This document shows, one piece after another, positions 36,181 to 45,700 of a DNA stretch of 64,000 nt. The stretch is from Streptococcus mitis (GTDB taxonomy: Bacteria > Bacillota > Bacilli > Lactobacillales > Streptococcaceae): assembly GCF_000722705.1 (NCBI RefSeq), contig NZ_JPFW01000007.1, forward strand, positions 62,001-126,000, written 5' to 3'. The position numbers and the translations under genes are program-made. Under the pieces are notes generated by a model. The model ran no database searches, had not been told where the DNA came from, and saw only the letters and a program-made list of their open reading frames with translations. Position 1 is the stretch's first letter, and every line of letters begins with the position of its first letter.

Positions 36181-36838
36181 AGAAATTCACGTAGGTTGTT
36201 TCGGTTTTTTCATACCCAGTATAATCTGAGTTTCTATAGTATCCAGTGATAAACTTCCATTTTCTTTGAGCAACATGGATATAAGTATTTGTTATGTAGT
36301 ATGGATATGGGCTTTGTGACTCCAAGTAACTCTCATAAGCTTGTATACCCCAAAATGCTCCACCAATTATTGCACCCCATGGACCTCCCAATACAGCACC
36401 TATCTTACTAATTATAAAACTTAGTCCAGCATCAGCCATGAAATTAGCGAATGTGTTAGCTTGTTTATTCCCATGTATTGTGTTGACGTAATTCCAAACA
36501 TTAGGATCGTATGATCTAAAAGTTATATTTAGGTCGATTTCATTCTTTTGATAATCCATATAAAATGACCCATTGATATAGACACCATCAGCACGTTGTT
36601 CAATAGTGTCTACACTTCCATCTGGATTGACCACCTCAAGAACTTCATCACTTAAAATATTTACTTGCGTATCTCCGAACCGCACTGATGAGCCATTCTT
36701 AAACTGAGTCTCACCAGATACAACTTTAGAGTTTGCCGATAAGCTATCATCAGCAAAAACAACAAGCGACGGGGAAATGCTAGACATACAGAAAACAGAC
36801 ATAGCTAGCAAACACATGCATTTAGACATCTTAGACAT
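36179..36838 (-). CDS. Secreted protein with glycine-rich hydrophobic segment (possible large bacteriocin-like protein)
   Basis: 219 aa from the ATG at 36838, chosen for the SD AAAGGAG upstream; a 32-codon extension lacks an SD. There is a signal peptide (MSKMSKCMCLLAMSVF...VVFA-DD), then a soluble domain with FGDTQVNILSDEVLEVVNPDG, then a membrane-active-looking stretch (LSFIISKIGAVLGGPWGAII) with glycine-zipper spacing, and a Tyr-rich C terminus (YYRNSDYTGYEKTETTYVNF). The architecture recalls exported pore-forming or geobacillin-26-like proteins, but I cannot confirm a family. Its promoter has TATAAT on the minus strand at 36884-36879. Confidence 0.65.
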   Translation of the reverse strand: MSKMSKCMCLLAMSVFCMSSISPSLVVFADDSLSANSKVVSGETQFKNGSSVRFGDTQVNILSDEVLEVVNPDGSVDTIEQRADGVYINGSFYMDYQKNEIDLNITFRSYDPNVWNYVNTIHGNKQANTFANFMADAGLSFIISKIGAVLGGPWGAIIGGAFWGIQAYESYLESQSPYPYYITNTYIHVAQRKWKFITGYYRNSDYTGYEKTETTYVNF

Positions 36839-36878
36839 AACGGAAACTCCTTTGTATTTTTGATTTTTTTCAACTTTT

Positions 36879-36884
36879 ATTATA
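36879..36884 (-). promoter_or_regulatory. -10 element of the secreted protein gene
   Basis: TATAAT read on the minus strand, ~41 bp upstream of the start codon at 36838; no clear -35. Confidence 0.5.
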
Positions 36885-36890
36885 CAATAA

Positions 36891-36924
36891 AACCAAATAA
36901 AAAGAAAAACCAAATAAAAAGAAA
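36891..36924 (+). repeat. 17-bp direct repeat x2 in the divergent promoter region
   Basis: AACCAAATAAAAAGAAA occurs twice in tandem (36891-36907 and 36908-36924) between the two divergent genes. Confidence 0.8.
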
Positions 36925-36935
36925 GCGGTAACAAT

Positions 36936-37133
36936 ATGCTTAATGCGAAAATTTTTTATATATTTTTATATTTGATCGTTATCGAAACTATAGGCTTGTT
37001 GTTGTTGAAAAACGGCCTTGAAAAGGGTTATTTAGATACAGGAGCTATTATCCTCGCAGTTTTTTCATTTGCTTTTTACAACCTATGTTCATTCGCTTGG
37101 GTCTGCAGTACAATAAAAAACAATAAAAAATAA
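36936..37133 (+). CDS. Small two-helix membrane protein
   Basis: 65 aa with two hydrophobic helices (IFYIFLYLIVIETIGLLLL and GAIILAVFSFAFYNLCSFAWVC) and a KNNKK tail. It is divergent from the secreted protein gene, with start codons 97 bp apart and a 17-bp direct repeat between them. The SD is weak (GAAAGCGG). It could be an accessory or immunity-type protein for the secreted protein, but nothing in the sequence proves this. Confidence 0.5.
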   Translation: MLNAKIFYIFLYLIVIETIGLLLLKNGLEKGYLDTGAIILAVFSFAFYNLCSFAWVCSTIKNNKK

Positions 37134-37287
37134 ATAGACGTATTTTCAAAAAAAGATTACATATTTATCTTAGTAAAACGACGATTCTGAGAGCTTTTCA
37201 GACTTTTTTGCGACCTGTCCTATCATTAGAAAAGCTTAGAGCACCAAAGGATTTTGCCTGATAATATGCGTTTTTTGAATTTGAAAA

Positions 37288-38316
37288 TTAATAGATAAAC
37301 ATGGCATCGCCAAAACTAAAGAAGCGGTAGCGTTCTTGGATGGCATGGTGGTAGGCATCTAAGACTAATTCACGGCCTGCAAAGGCAGAAACCAACATGA
37401 CCAGAGTTGATTTTGGCAGGTGGAAATTGGTTGAGAAGGCATCTACAACTTTCCATTGGTATCCAGGTTTGATAAAGATGTTGGTCCAGCCAGAATCTGC
37501 CTGAATTTGTCCATCGAACTTGGAACCAATAGTCTCCAATGTGCGGATAGAAGTGGTTCCAACAGCGATAACGCGACCACCATTTTCCTTGACAGAGCGA
37601 AGGGTGGCAGCAGCTTCCTCAGAAAGTTGATAGAATTCTGAGTGCATTTCGTGTTCGTCCAGATTGTCTACAGAGACAGGTCTAAAGGTTCCGAGCCCGA
37701 CATGAAGAGTCAGATAGACTAGATGAACCCCCTTGGCTTGGATTTCTGCTAGCAGTTCTTTGGTGAAGTGGAGACCAGCAGTAGGTGCAGCAGCAGAGCC
37801 ACTTTCTTTAGCGTAGACGGTTTGATAACGTTCACGGTCATCCAATTTTTCGTGGATATAAGGCGGCAGCGGCATTTCTCCCAGACTTTCCAAAACTTCT
37901 AGGAAAATTCCTTGGTATTCAAAGCGGACAATACGGCCCCCGTGGGTCAATTCTTCCGTAACGACAGCGCTGAGGCGACCATCACCAAAGCTGACACGAG
38001 TGCCAACCTTGAGGCGTTTGGCAGGTTTAGCCAGAACTTCCCACTCATCTCCAGCAGTGTTTTTGAGGAGGAGAAGTTCTACATGACCCCCAGTTTCTTC
38101 CTTTTGACCATAGAGGCGGGCAGGGAGAACACGGGTGTCATTCATAACAAGAGCATCACCAGGTTCCAGCATATCAATAATAGAGTGGAAGTGTTTATCC
38201 TGCATTGCTCCCGTCTCACGATTGACGATGAGGAGTTTAGAGGCATCTCGTTTTTCAAGGGGTGTTTGGGCAATCAATTCCTCAGGCAAGTGGAAATCAA
38301 AATCAGCTGTATTCAT
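37288..38316 (-). CDS. queA: S-adenosylmethionine:tRNA ribosyltransferase-isomerase
   Basis: 342 aa from the ATG at 38316 ([29 protein letters not shown]), the usual start in relatives; an in-frame ATG four codons earlier (38328) is also possible. It transfers the ribosyl group of SAM to preQ1-tRNA, making epoxyqueuosine. Conserved stretches include [25 protein letters not shown] and GLGTFRPV. It is divergent from nagB. Confidence 0.96.
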   Translation of the reverse strand: MNTADFDFHLPEELIAQTPLEKRDASKLLIVNRETGAMQDKHFHSIIDMLEPGDALVMNDTRVLPARLYGQKEETGGHVELLLLKNTAGDEWEVLAKPAKRLKVGTRVSFGDGRLSAVVTEELTHGGRIVRFEYQGIFLEVLESLGEMPLPPYIHEKLDDRERYQTVYAKESGSAAAPTAGLHFTKELLAEIQAKGVHLVYLTLHVGLGTFRPVSVDNLDEHEMHSEFYQLSEEAAATLRSVKENGGRVIAVGTTSIRTLETIGSKFDGQIQADSGWTNIFIKPGYQWKVVDAFSTNFHLPKSTLVMLVSAFAGRELVLDAYHHAIQERYRFFSFGDAMFIY

Positions 38317-38352
38317 ATATCTGTTCATTCTTTCTAAGTTCTAATCTTATCC

Positions 38353-38361
38353 ATTATAACA
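38353..38361 (-). promoter_or_regulatory. queA extended -10 promoter
   Basis: TGT-TATAAT on the minus strand, about 37 bp before the start codon; no good -35. Confidence 0.55.
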
Positions 38362-38408
38362 TGTTTCAAGTTTGGACGCTCTTTTTTTAGAAATTAAATC
38401 GTTTTCAC

Positions 38409-38437
38409 TTGACAAAAATTGGTCTATACCATATAAT
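38409..38437 (+). promoter_or_regulatory. nagB promoter with NagR-type operator
   Basis: TTGACA (38409-38414), 17-bp spacer and TATAAT (38432-38437). The palindrome TGGTCTATACCA (38420-38431) fills the end of the spacer and abuts the -10. It closely matches the operator of the GntR-family amino-sugar regulators NagR/DasR (TGGTCTAGACCA-like), so a repressor there would block RNA polymerase. Regulation by GlcNAc-6-P/GlcN-6-P is inferred from the family. Confidence 0.85.
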
Positions 38438-38466
38438 AAATATAGATAGAAATGGAGGATAAAAAG

Positions 38467-39174
38467 ATGAAAGTCATTAAAGTTGAAAACCAAGTTGAAG
38501 GTGGGAAAGTCGCTTTTGAGATTTTGAAGGAAAAATTAGCCAATGGTGCTCAAACATTGGGACTTGCGACAGGAAGCAGCCCGCTTGAATTTTACAAGGA
38601 AATTGTTGAGAGTGACCTTGATTTTTCAAATCTAACAAGTGTCAACCTTGATGAGTATGTAGGACTTGATGGGGATAATCCACAGTCTTATCGTTACTTC
38701 ATGCAGGAAAACTTGTTCAACCAAAAACCATTTAAGGAAAGTTTCTTACCTCGTGGAGTTAAGGACAATGCTGAAGCTGAAGTAGAACGCTACAATCAAA
38801 TTTTGGCTGACCATCCAGTTGACCTCCAAATCTTGGGAATCGGTCGCAATGGACATATTGGATTTAATGAACCTGGTACTCCATTTGACAGTCAAACGCA
38901 TCTAGTCGAACTTGATCAGTCTACTATTGAAGCTAATGCTCGCTTCTTTGACAAAATTGAAGACGTCCCAACCCAAGCCATTTCAATGGGGATTAAAAAC
39001 ATCTTGGATGCCAAGTCAATCCTTCTCTTTGCTTATGGTGAATCAAAAGCAGAAGCCATTGCCGGAACCGTGTCTGGTCCAGTGACTGAGAGTCTACCAG
39101 CAAGTAGCCTCCAAAATCACCCTGATGTGACTATTATCGCAGATGCTGAAGCGCTCAGCTTACTTGAAAAATAA
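38467..39174 (+). CDS. nagB: Glucosamine-6-phosphate deaminase
   Basis: 235 aa from ATG 38467 (GGAGG 8 bases upstream; the ATG at 38452 lies on the SD). It converts glucosamine-6-phosphate to fructose-6-phosphate and ammonia, feeding amino sugars into glycolysis. Catalytic residues are visible as Asp62 (NLDEY), and His130 and Glu135 ([12 protein letters not shown]). It is a monocistronic gene under a NagR-like operator. Confidence 0.97.
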   Translation: MKVIKVENQVEGGKVAFEILKEKLANGAQTLGLATGSSPLEFYKEIVESDLDFSNLTSVNLDEYVGLDGDNPQSYRYFMQENLFNQKPFKESFLPRGVKDNAEAEVERYNQILADHPVDLQILGIGRNGHIGFNEPGTPFDSQTHLVELDQSTIEANARFFDKIEDVPTQAISMGIKNILDAKSILLFAYGESKAEAIAGTVSGPVTESLPASSLQNHPDVTIIADAEALSLLEK

Positions 39175-39261
39175 AAAGAAAAACCGTTCATTGTGTTCCA
39201 TTGAACGCTTTCAACTCTTGTATAAATGGAAGAAAAAATCAAAATTAAACCGCATTTTTTC

Positions 39262-39290
39262 TTGACAATTATTCCTTTTACGTGTAGAAT
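39262..39290 (+). promoter_or_regulatory. rpsU promoter
   Basis: TTGACA (39262-39267), 17-bp spacer, TAGAAT (39285-39290), with TATAAT 5 bp further on. Confidence 0.7.
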
Positions 39291-39325
39291 ATAATAGATA
39301 CTGAACTTGAAGGGAGTGAAAAAAA

Positions 39326-39502
39326 ATGTCTAAAACAGTAGTACGTAAGAATGAATCTCTTGACGACGCACTTCGTCGTTTCAAACGTGCGGTTACTAAA
39401 GCTGGTACTCTTCAAGAAACACGCAAACGTGAATTCTATGAAAAACCTTCTGTAAAACGTAAACGTAAATCAGAAGCAGCTCGTAAACGTAAAAAATTCT
39501 AA
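39326..39502 (+). CDS. rpsU: 30S ribosomal protein S21
   Basis: 58 aa (begins [19 protein letters not shown] and ends AARKRKKF), the full length for bS21. Strongly basic C terminus and optimal codon usage. The SD AAGGGAGTG precedes the ATG. It has its own promoter and a terminator. Confidence 0.98.
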
Positions 39503-39510
39503 TTAGAAAT

Positions 39511-39541
39511 GAAAGGCTAGAGAAATCTAGTCCTTTTTCTT
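39511..39541 (+). terminator. Terminator after rpsU
   Basis: AAAGGCTAGA / TCTAGTCCTTT stem with a one-base bulge and a T run. Confidence 0.8.
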
Positions 39542-39544
39542 TTA

Positions 39545-39741
39545 ATACTCTTCGAAAATCAAATTCAAACCGTGTCAACGTCGCCTTGCCGTAGATATGG
39601 TTACTGACTTCGTCAGTTTCATCTACAACCTCAAAGCAGTGCTTTGAGCTGACTTCGTCAGTTCCATCTACAACCTCAAAACGGTGTTTTGAGCAACCTG
39701 CGGCTAGTTTCCTAGTTTGCTCTTTGATTTTCATTGAGTAT
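39545..39741 (+). repeat. BOX element, A-B-B-C, between rpsU and hprK
   Basis: It begins ATACTCTTCGAAAATC and ends TTTTCATTGAGTAT. boxA holds CGTCGCCTTGCCGTAG, with two boxB units (TGACTTCGTCAGTT and CTCAAA...TTTGAGC) and boxC GCGGCTAGTTTCCTAGTTTG. Confidence 0.92.
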
Positions 39742-39790
39742 AAATAAATACCTCAAAGCCTGCAAAAATCTGAAATATCCTTCTACAATT

Positions 39791-39799
39791 TGATATAAT
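39791..39799 (+). promoter_or_regulatory. hprK extended -10 promoter
   Basis: TGA-TATAAT (-10 at 39794-39799), ~30 bp before the start codon. Confidence 0.6.
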
Positions 39800-39830
39800 A
39801 GAGAGAAGAACTCACTTGAAGGAGGAAATG

Positions 39831-40766
39831 ATGTCGGTTTTAGTAAAAGAAGTGATAGAAAAGCTTAGACTAGACATTGTCTATGGCGAACCAGAATTAC
39901 TTGAAAAGGAAATCAATACAGCGGATATTACGCGACCTGGTCTTGAAATGACAGGCTATTTTGATTACTATACTCCAGAACGGATCCAGCTCTTGGGGAT
40001 GAAGGAGTGGTCATATTTGATTGGCATGCCTTCTAACAGCCGTTATGAAGTTTTGAAAAAAATGTTTTTACCTGAGACACCTGCGGTCATTGTTGCTCGT
40101 GGTTTGGTGGTTCCAGAGGAAATGTTAAAGGCAGCTAGAGAGTGTAAGATTGCCATTTTAACCAGCCGTACGGCTACTAGTCGTTTGTCTGGAGAGTTAT
40201 CTAATTACCTTGATTCTCGTTTGGCGGAACGTACTAGTGTTCACGGAGTCTTGATGGATATCTATGGGATGGGTGTCTTGATTCAAGGCGATAGTGGTAT
40301 CGGTAAGAGTGAGACAGGTCTGGAGCTTGTCAAACGTGGCCACCGCTTGGTAGCAGATGATCGGGTAGATATTTACTCTAAGGATGAATTAACTCTTTGG
40401 GGAGAACCTGCTGAAATCTTGAAACACTTGATTGAAATTCGTGGGGTTGGGATTATCGATATTATGAGCCTCTACGGTGCCAGTGCCGTCAAGGATTCTT
40501 CTCAAGTTCAGCTGGCTGTTTACTTGGAAAATTATGATACGCATAAGACTTTTGATCGTCTTGGTAACAATGCAGAGGAATTAGAAATTTCTGGCGTATC
40601 TATTCCTCGTATCCGCATTCCAGTGAAAACAGGTCGTAATATCTCTGTTGTGATTGAGGCCACTGCCATGAATTATCGTGCCAAGGAAATGGGCTTTGAT
40701 GCGACTCGTTTGTTCGAGGAACGCTTGACAAATCTTATTGCTCAAAACGAGGTGCATGATGCTTGA
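39831..40766 (+). CDS. hprK: HPr kinase/phosphorylase
   Basis: 311 aa from ATG 39831 (AAGGAGG 5 bases upstream; an adjacent ATG at 39828 is less well spaced). It phosphorylates and dephosphorylates HPr at Ser46, the signal for CcpA carbon catabolite repression. Walker A GDSGIGKS (153-160), catalytic His139 (VHGV), and the HprK signature [10 protein letters not shown] (~202-211). It is first in the operon hprK-lgt-DUF948-YtxH and overlaps lgt by 8 bp. Confidence 0.97.
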   Translation: MSVLVKEVIEKLRLDIVYGEPELLEKEINTADITRPGLEMTGYFDYYTPERIQLLGMKEWSYLIGMPSNSRYEVLKKMFLPETPAVIVARGLVVPEEMLKAARECKIAILTSRTATSRLSGELSNYLDSRLAERTSVHGVLMDIYGMGVLIQGDSGIGKSETGLELVKRGHRLVADDRVDIYSKDELTLWGEPAEILKHLIEIRGVGIIDIMSLYGASAVKDSSQVQLAVYLENYDTHKTFDRLGNNAEELEISGVSIPRIRIPVKTGRNISVVIEATAMNYRAKEMGFDATRLFEERLTNLIAQNEVHDA

Positions 40767-41547
40767 TCCAATTGCTATTCATCTTGGCCCTCTAGCCATT
40801 CGTTGGTATGCCTTGTGTATTGTGACAGGCTTAATTCTTGCGGTTTATTTAACCATGAAAGAAGCGCCTAGAAAGAAGATCATACCAGACGATATTTTAG
40901 ATTTTATCTTGGTAGCCTTTCCTTTGGCTATTTTAGGAGCACGGCTCTACTATGTTATTTTCCGTTTTGATTACTATAGTCAGAACTTGGGAGAAATTTT
41001 TGCTATTTGGAATGGTGGTTTAGCCATTTATGGCGGTTTGATTACAGGGGCTCTTGTTCTCTATATCTTTGCTGATCGCAAACTCATCAATACTTGGGAT
41101 TTTCTAGATATTGCGGCGCCTAGCGTCATGATTGCCCAAAGTTTAGGTCGCTGGGGCAATTTCTTTAACCAAGAAGCCTATGGTGCAGCAGTGGATAATC
41201 TGGATTATCTACCTGGCTTTATCCGTGACCAGATGTATATTGAAGGGAGCTACCGTCAGCCGACCTTCCTTTATGAGTCTCTATGGAATTTACTTGGATT
41301 TGCCTTGATTCTGATATTGAGACGAAAATGGAAGAGTCTCAGACGAGGTCATATCACTGCTTTCTACTTGATTTGGTATGGTTTTGGTCGTATGGTCATC
41401 GAAGGTATGCGAACAGATAGCCTCATGTTCTTTGGACTTCGAGTGTCTCAATGGCTATCAGTTGTTCTTATCGGTCTTGGAATTTTTATCATTCTATATC
41501 AAAATCGAAAGAAGGCCCCTTACTATTTTACTGAGGAGGAAAACTAA
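40759..41547 (+). CDS. lgt: Prolipoprotein diacylglyceryl transferase
   Basis: 262 aa from ATG 40759 ([20 protein letters not shown]); longer in-frame starts lie inside hprK. It transfers diacylglycerol from phosphatidylglycerol to the lipobox cysteine of prolipoproteins. Seven membrane helices and the signature [14 protein letters not shown] are present. Translation is coupled to hprK. PstS, further along in this window, is one likely substrate. Confidence 0.96.
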   Translation: MLDPIAIHLGPLAIRWYALCIVTGLILAVYLTMKEAPRKKIIPDDILDFILVAFPLAILGARLYYVIFRFDYYSQNLGEIFAIWNGGLAIYGGLITGALVLYIFADRKLINTWDFLDIAAPSVMIAQSLGRWGNFFNQEAYGAAVDNLDYLPGFIRDQMYIEGSYRQPTFLYESLWNLLGFALILILRRKWKSLRRGHITAFYLIWYGFGRMVIEGMRTDSLMFFGLRVSQWLSVVLIGLGIFIILYQNRKKAPYYFTEEEN

Positions 41548-41931
41548 ATGTTAGAAGTTGCATATATTCTTGTAGCCCTTGCTTTGATTGTCTTTTTGGT
41601 CTATCTGATTATCACTGTACAAAAGCTTGGACGTGTTATCGATGAAACAGAGAAGACGATTAAAACCTTGACTTCAGATGTGGATGTGACCTTGCATCAT
41701 ACCAATGAATTATTGGCTAAGGTCAATGTCTTGGCAGATGATATCAATGTTAAGGTGGCAACGATTGATCCACTCTTTAGTGCTGTTGCTGATTTATCTC
41801 TATCTGTTTCAGACCTCAATGACCATGCGCGTGTCTTGAGCAAGAAAGCTTCATCAGCTGGTTCAAAAACACTTAAGACTGGTGCAAGTTTGTCAGCTCT
41901 TCGTTTTGCAAGTAAATTTTTCAAAAAATAA
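41548..41931 (+). CDS. DUF948 domain-containing protein
   Basis: 127 aa. One N-terminal membrane helix (VAYILVALALIVFLVYLIITV) followed by a long helical region (LGRVIDETEKTIKTLTSDVDVTLHHTNELL) typical of DUF948. It starts directly after the lgt stop codon. Function unknown; it often travels with YtxH-type genes in general-stress operons. Confidence 0.88.
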   Translation: MLEVAYILVALALIVFLVYLIITVQKLGRVIDETEKTIKTLTSDVDVTLHHTNELLAKVNVLADDINVKVATIDPLFSAVADLSLSVSDLNDHARVLSKKASSAGSKTLKTGASLSALRFASKFFKK

Positions 41932-41946
41932 AAAAGGAGAATCCTT

Positions 41947-42336
41947 ATGGGTAAACTATCCTCAATCCTTTTAGGAACCGTTTCAGGTGCAGCTCTTGCC
42001 TTGTTTTTAACAAGCGATAAGGGCAAACAAGTTTGCAGTCAAGCTCAAGATTTTCTGGATGATTTGAGAGAAGATCCTGAGTATGCCAAGGAGCAGATCT
42101 GTGAAAAACTGACAGAAGTTAAGGAACAGGCAACAGATTTTGTTCTGAAAACCAAAGAACAGGTTGAGTCAGGGGAAATCACTGTAGACAGTGTACTTGC
42201 TCAAGCTAAATCATACGCTTTTCAAGCCACAGAAGCATCAAAAAATCAATTTAATAATCTCAAGGAGCAATGGCAAGAAAAGGCTGAAACTCTTGATGAA
42301 TCAGAAGAGATTGTGATTGATATAAGAGAAGAATAA
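41947..42336 (+). CDS. YtxH domain-containing protein
   Basis: 129 aa. An N-terminal Gly/Ala/Leu membrane anchor (LSSILLGTVSGAALALFLTSDKGK) is followed by an amphipathic helical tail. It is the last gene of the hprK operon, with AAAGGAG as SD and a terminator 24 bp after the stop. Confidence 0.88.
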   Translation: MGKLSSILLGTVSGAALALFLTSDKGKQVCSQAQDFLDDLREDPEYAKEQICEKLTEVKEQATDFVLKTKEQVESGEITVDSVLAQAKSYAFQATEASKNQFNNLKEQWQEKAETLDESEEIVIDIREE

Positions 42337-42359
42337 AATAAATAGTAACTATTCTAGGT

Positions 42360-42410
42360 CCTATAAACTCTCTAGTGGATTATACCTCTATAGAGCTTAT
42401 AGGTTTTTTT
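42360..42410 (+). terminator. Terminator of the hprK-lgt operon
   Basis: CCTATAA...CTCTA / TAGAG...TTATAGG interrupted stem followed by TTTTTTT. Confidence 0.8.
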
Positions 42411-42557
42411 ATGTGGATAAAACCTTGAATGAAAAGAAATTCATCTACTTTTTCTATGAATAGATTTGTTTTTGAAATACAAACAATTAACATATTAATA
42501 ATATTATCTCTAAATATAAAATCTCTCTCGAATTTTAAGCAGTCTAACGCTACATAT

Positions 42558-42586
42558 TTGATTAAATATGTTGAATGTGGTATAAT
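42558..42586 (+). promoter_or_regulatory. Promoter of giant adhesin 2
   Basis: TTGATT (42558-42563), 17-bp spacer, TGG-TATAAT (42581-42586, extended -10). The predicted start (~42593) lies within the 9-bp repeat array, giving a leader of ~158 nt. Confidence 0.75.
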
Positions 42587-42588
42587 TG

Positions 42589-42642
42589 AGCTGTGATAGC
42601 TGTGATAGCTGTGATAGCTGTGATAGCTGTGATAGCTGTGAT
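42589..42642 (+). repeat. 9-bp tandem repeat, six copies of AGCTGTGAT
   Basis: Six perfect contiguous copies (starts at 42589, 42598, 42607, 42616, 42625 and 42634), beginning 3 bp after the -10 element and spanning the predicted transcription start. Each AGCT core is self-complementary. Confidence 0.95.
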
Positions 42643-42750
42643 GTGTAGAATGCTCATCATAGTGATTTTTTATGGTTATATTCCTACTTGGGTTTAGCTA
42701 TAAAAAATTACTTTTTAATTTGATTTTATGTCTTGACATAAGGAGGAAAA

Positions 42751-45700
42751 ATGGGAAACAAATCGAATTCACTAAGTAGAGTAGAACGTCACCAACGTGA
42801 AAAGGTTCTACGCTTCTCTATTCGTAAATATAGCTTTGGTGCGGCATCAGTAGCTGTTGCAGCACTGATGTTTTTAGGTGCGCGCGTGGTGAGTGCAGAT
42901 AGTGTGATTGAAAACAATTCACAAAATACCACAGATGTGGTTAACCAGAAAGAGAAGGAAAAATCACTTGCAGAGATTCAACAACCTACCGATAACAAAG
43001 TAGAAGTTGCACAGAATCCTTCAGAAAAGGAAACGGCAACTAATATTGAAAGCGTTGTCAAAGCGATTGATAAAGCGAAATTAAGAAAAGTAGTTGAAGA
43101 GTTAAATGCTACTCTTTCATCGAAATCAGATCTTGACAACTCAGTTATTTCTCCGATTAAGGACAGAGTTCAAAAAGGGCAAGCCCTACTAGGCAGTGAT
43201 ACTGCAACTCAGAAGGATGTAGATGAACTACTTCCCCTTTTAGAAAGTGATTTAACTGCTTTATCAAATGCTGCTAAAGAATCAAGCAAGGTTCAAGAAA
43301 ATGCAACTGAGAATAAGACTGAAATCAAAGATAATAAAACCACTTCTGAACTAAGTGAAGCTGATAAAACTATTTCAGATAAGAAAGAATCGCTAAAATT
43401 GTCTGCTGATCAATTACAAGCAGCAGTTCTTGAGCTTCCTGAACATGAATCAACTAAAGAAGTACTTGAAAAAGCTAACGAACTCTTGGGATTAGCCCAA
43501 GGGGTTATTCAGAATACAACCATTTCTCCTAACGATATTGAAGATCTAACAAAGCGTGTGAAGAGAATGTTTAACTCTGTTAAAATTTCTACCCTTCGTT
43601 TGACTTCAGGTTCTCATGATCCGCGTAATGGAGAGAAGATTGAGAAGGGGACAAATGTAAGAGCAGCTTCAATTTCTTCAACATGGGATTCAAGTGACAA
43701 CTTATTAATTTATCAACGTCACCGTGCAAGTGATGGAAGTAGAGTTGTAAGAAATGGATTAAGAGAATATACAGAAAATAAAGTAGATATGTTCGCTAAA
43801 ACGACAACAATTGGCGGAGAACGTTATGTAACTTATGATGTCTTCTTCAACAATGATGGTACTGCAATGGCGAACTTAAGTAGATATCAAATCTATCGCT
43901 TAATATTACCACCTCAAATTTTAGATTTAAATAGTAATGGTACCTATAAAGGTAATACTTTAAGAGACTTGAAGTTTGAAACTTATACAAGAAATGGGAA
44001 CTCTGGCACTCTTTCTCAAAATCCAGAAAGATTTACTAGAACGGGTTCATATAATGTTAATTTCTTAAATGATTCATCTGATTATGGTCCAGCTTGGAAA
44101 AAATTAACGTATTTCTATGGCTTAGATATTAGACATAACAATAGTTATGACGGAGATATGCGTGATACGTTTAAAGGAAATAGTAATGATCCGCTTTTAA
44201 TCCATGCGGTTACAAGAACGGAAAGCAAATTTAACAAATATTCATATGGTTTTGGGGTTAAAACAGAGGATAAAACAGCTGCAGTACATATGCAGGTGAA
44301 AGCTAAGTTGAAATCTGGAGTAACTGATGACCAGGTAAGAGATGCATTTGCATTAGCAGTTGCGGGTACTTATGGAGCAACTACTAACCAAGCATATACA
44401 TTCATTTCAGGACGAGATGCAAATGAACCGATATATACAGATTATCCAGACCAACCAGTTCAACCAACCTTAAGAGAAAAACAAGCGAAACTGTATCCTA
44501 TCCAAGGTAGCTCTCATACGAAAGTCGTCGGAGATACAATTCCTAACACAGGTAATCCTGTAGCAGATAAATATATTACACGTAAGGGTAGCGGAGATTT
44601 CCCTGCTGGAATGAGTTGGAGTTGGAAAAATAATTCTGCTCCAAGTACAGCAAATGCTGGGAAGTTTACTTATACTGCAATCGCAAGATATCATGATGGT
44701 TCAACTTCGGAAGATGCAAAATCAGGATCAGATGGAAGAGTTTACTTTACAGTTAATCCTAAAAAACCTACAATCACAGCAAGTGATGTGCAACATAAAA
44801 AAGGTTTAACAAATCAACGAATCACAGTAAATGTTGGTACAGGAGTTAAAACAGGCTCTACAGTTACTCTATATAGTGGTAACAAAGTTATCGGAACAGG
44901 AAAAACAAATGGGGCTACAGCAACAATTACTGTAGCAGAAGCATTACCTGGAACACCGATTACAGCCATCACAACTGTAGATAATAATGGAGTTGTTACT
45001 TCAGAACGAAGTGATGGAGTTACACCGACGGATGCTCCAGATAACCAAGCTCCAACGGTTAAAATGACTAATCCGACAAATGGAAACAAATCAACTGTAT
45101 TAACAGACAATGAATCAACATCTCCAGTAACTCGTATTTATAGAGGAGCAACTTTAAATGTTCCATTATCAATGTATGATAATGATCCTAAAGGAAAAGT
45201 AAACTTAAAATATGAAGGTGGATTACCAAAAGGTGTTACTTTTAATAATGGAACAACTCTTTCAAAAACAGGAGCAGTAGAAAAAAATCCAGGAACAACA
45301 AGTGTTACTGGGACAGTTGCTGCGGATGCACCATTAGGAAAACATACGGCTACTTTTAAAGTGTCAGACGACCAAAGCGGTAATGTTGATAAAGGCAATA
45401 AATCTACGGTGAAATTTAGAACAGAAGTCGTTGATTTAGAGTTTGAAGATGGTAAAGGTGAAATTAGACAAGATGGTACTTTAGTTGTTAAAGGAAATAA
45501 AGGTACTTCACTAAATGATGCCAATAGTTACTTAAGAACAACTGATGGGACAACTCACAATGATAGTTTCTTCCCAGGTGGAATGAAATTTAGATTTATT
45601 CAACCAGATAACGCTGTTAAGAATAATGTTACTTTCAATACACCAGGTAAACATGTTGTAAAAGCAGCAGCTTATTTCCCTGAAAATTATGCAGGAACGA

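Larger units (their letters stand above)
42337..42750 (+). other. Intergenic region before giant adhesin 2
   Basis: No gene. It contains the hprK-operon terminator (42360-42410), a good promoter (42558-42586), a 9-bp tandem repeat array (42589-42642), and a ~108-nt stretch without other recognisable features down to the SD AGGAGGA (42740-42746). Confidence 0.7.

Noticed and set aside
39396-39734. 112-codon minus-strand ORF
   Set aside because: It covers the BOX element and the end of rpsU; the frame is created by the repeat sequence.
42589-42642. Possible CRISPR or iteron array
   Set aside because: The 9-bp units are contiguous without spacers, and no replication or cas genes are near; it is a simple tandem repeat.
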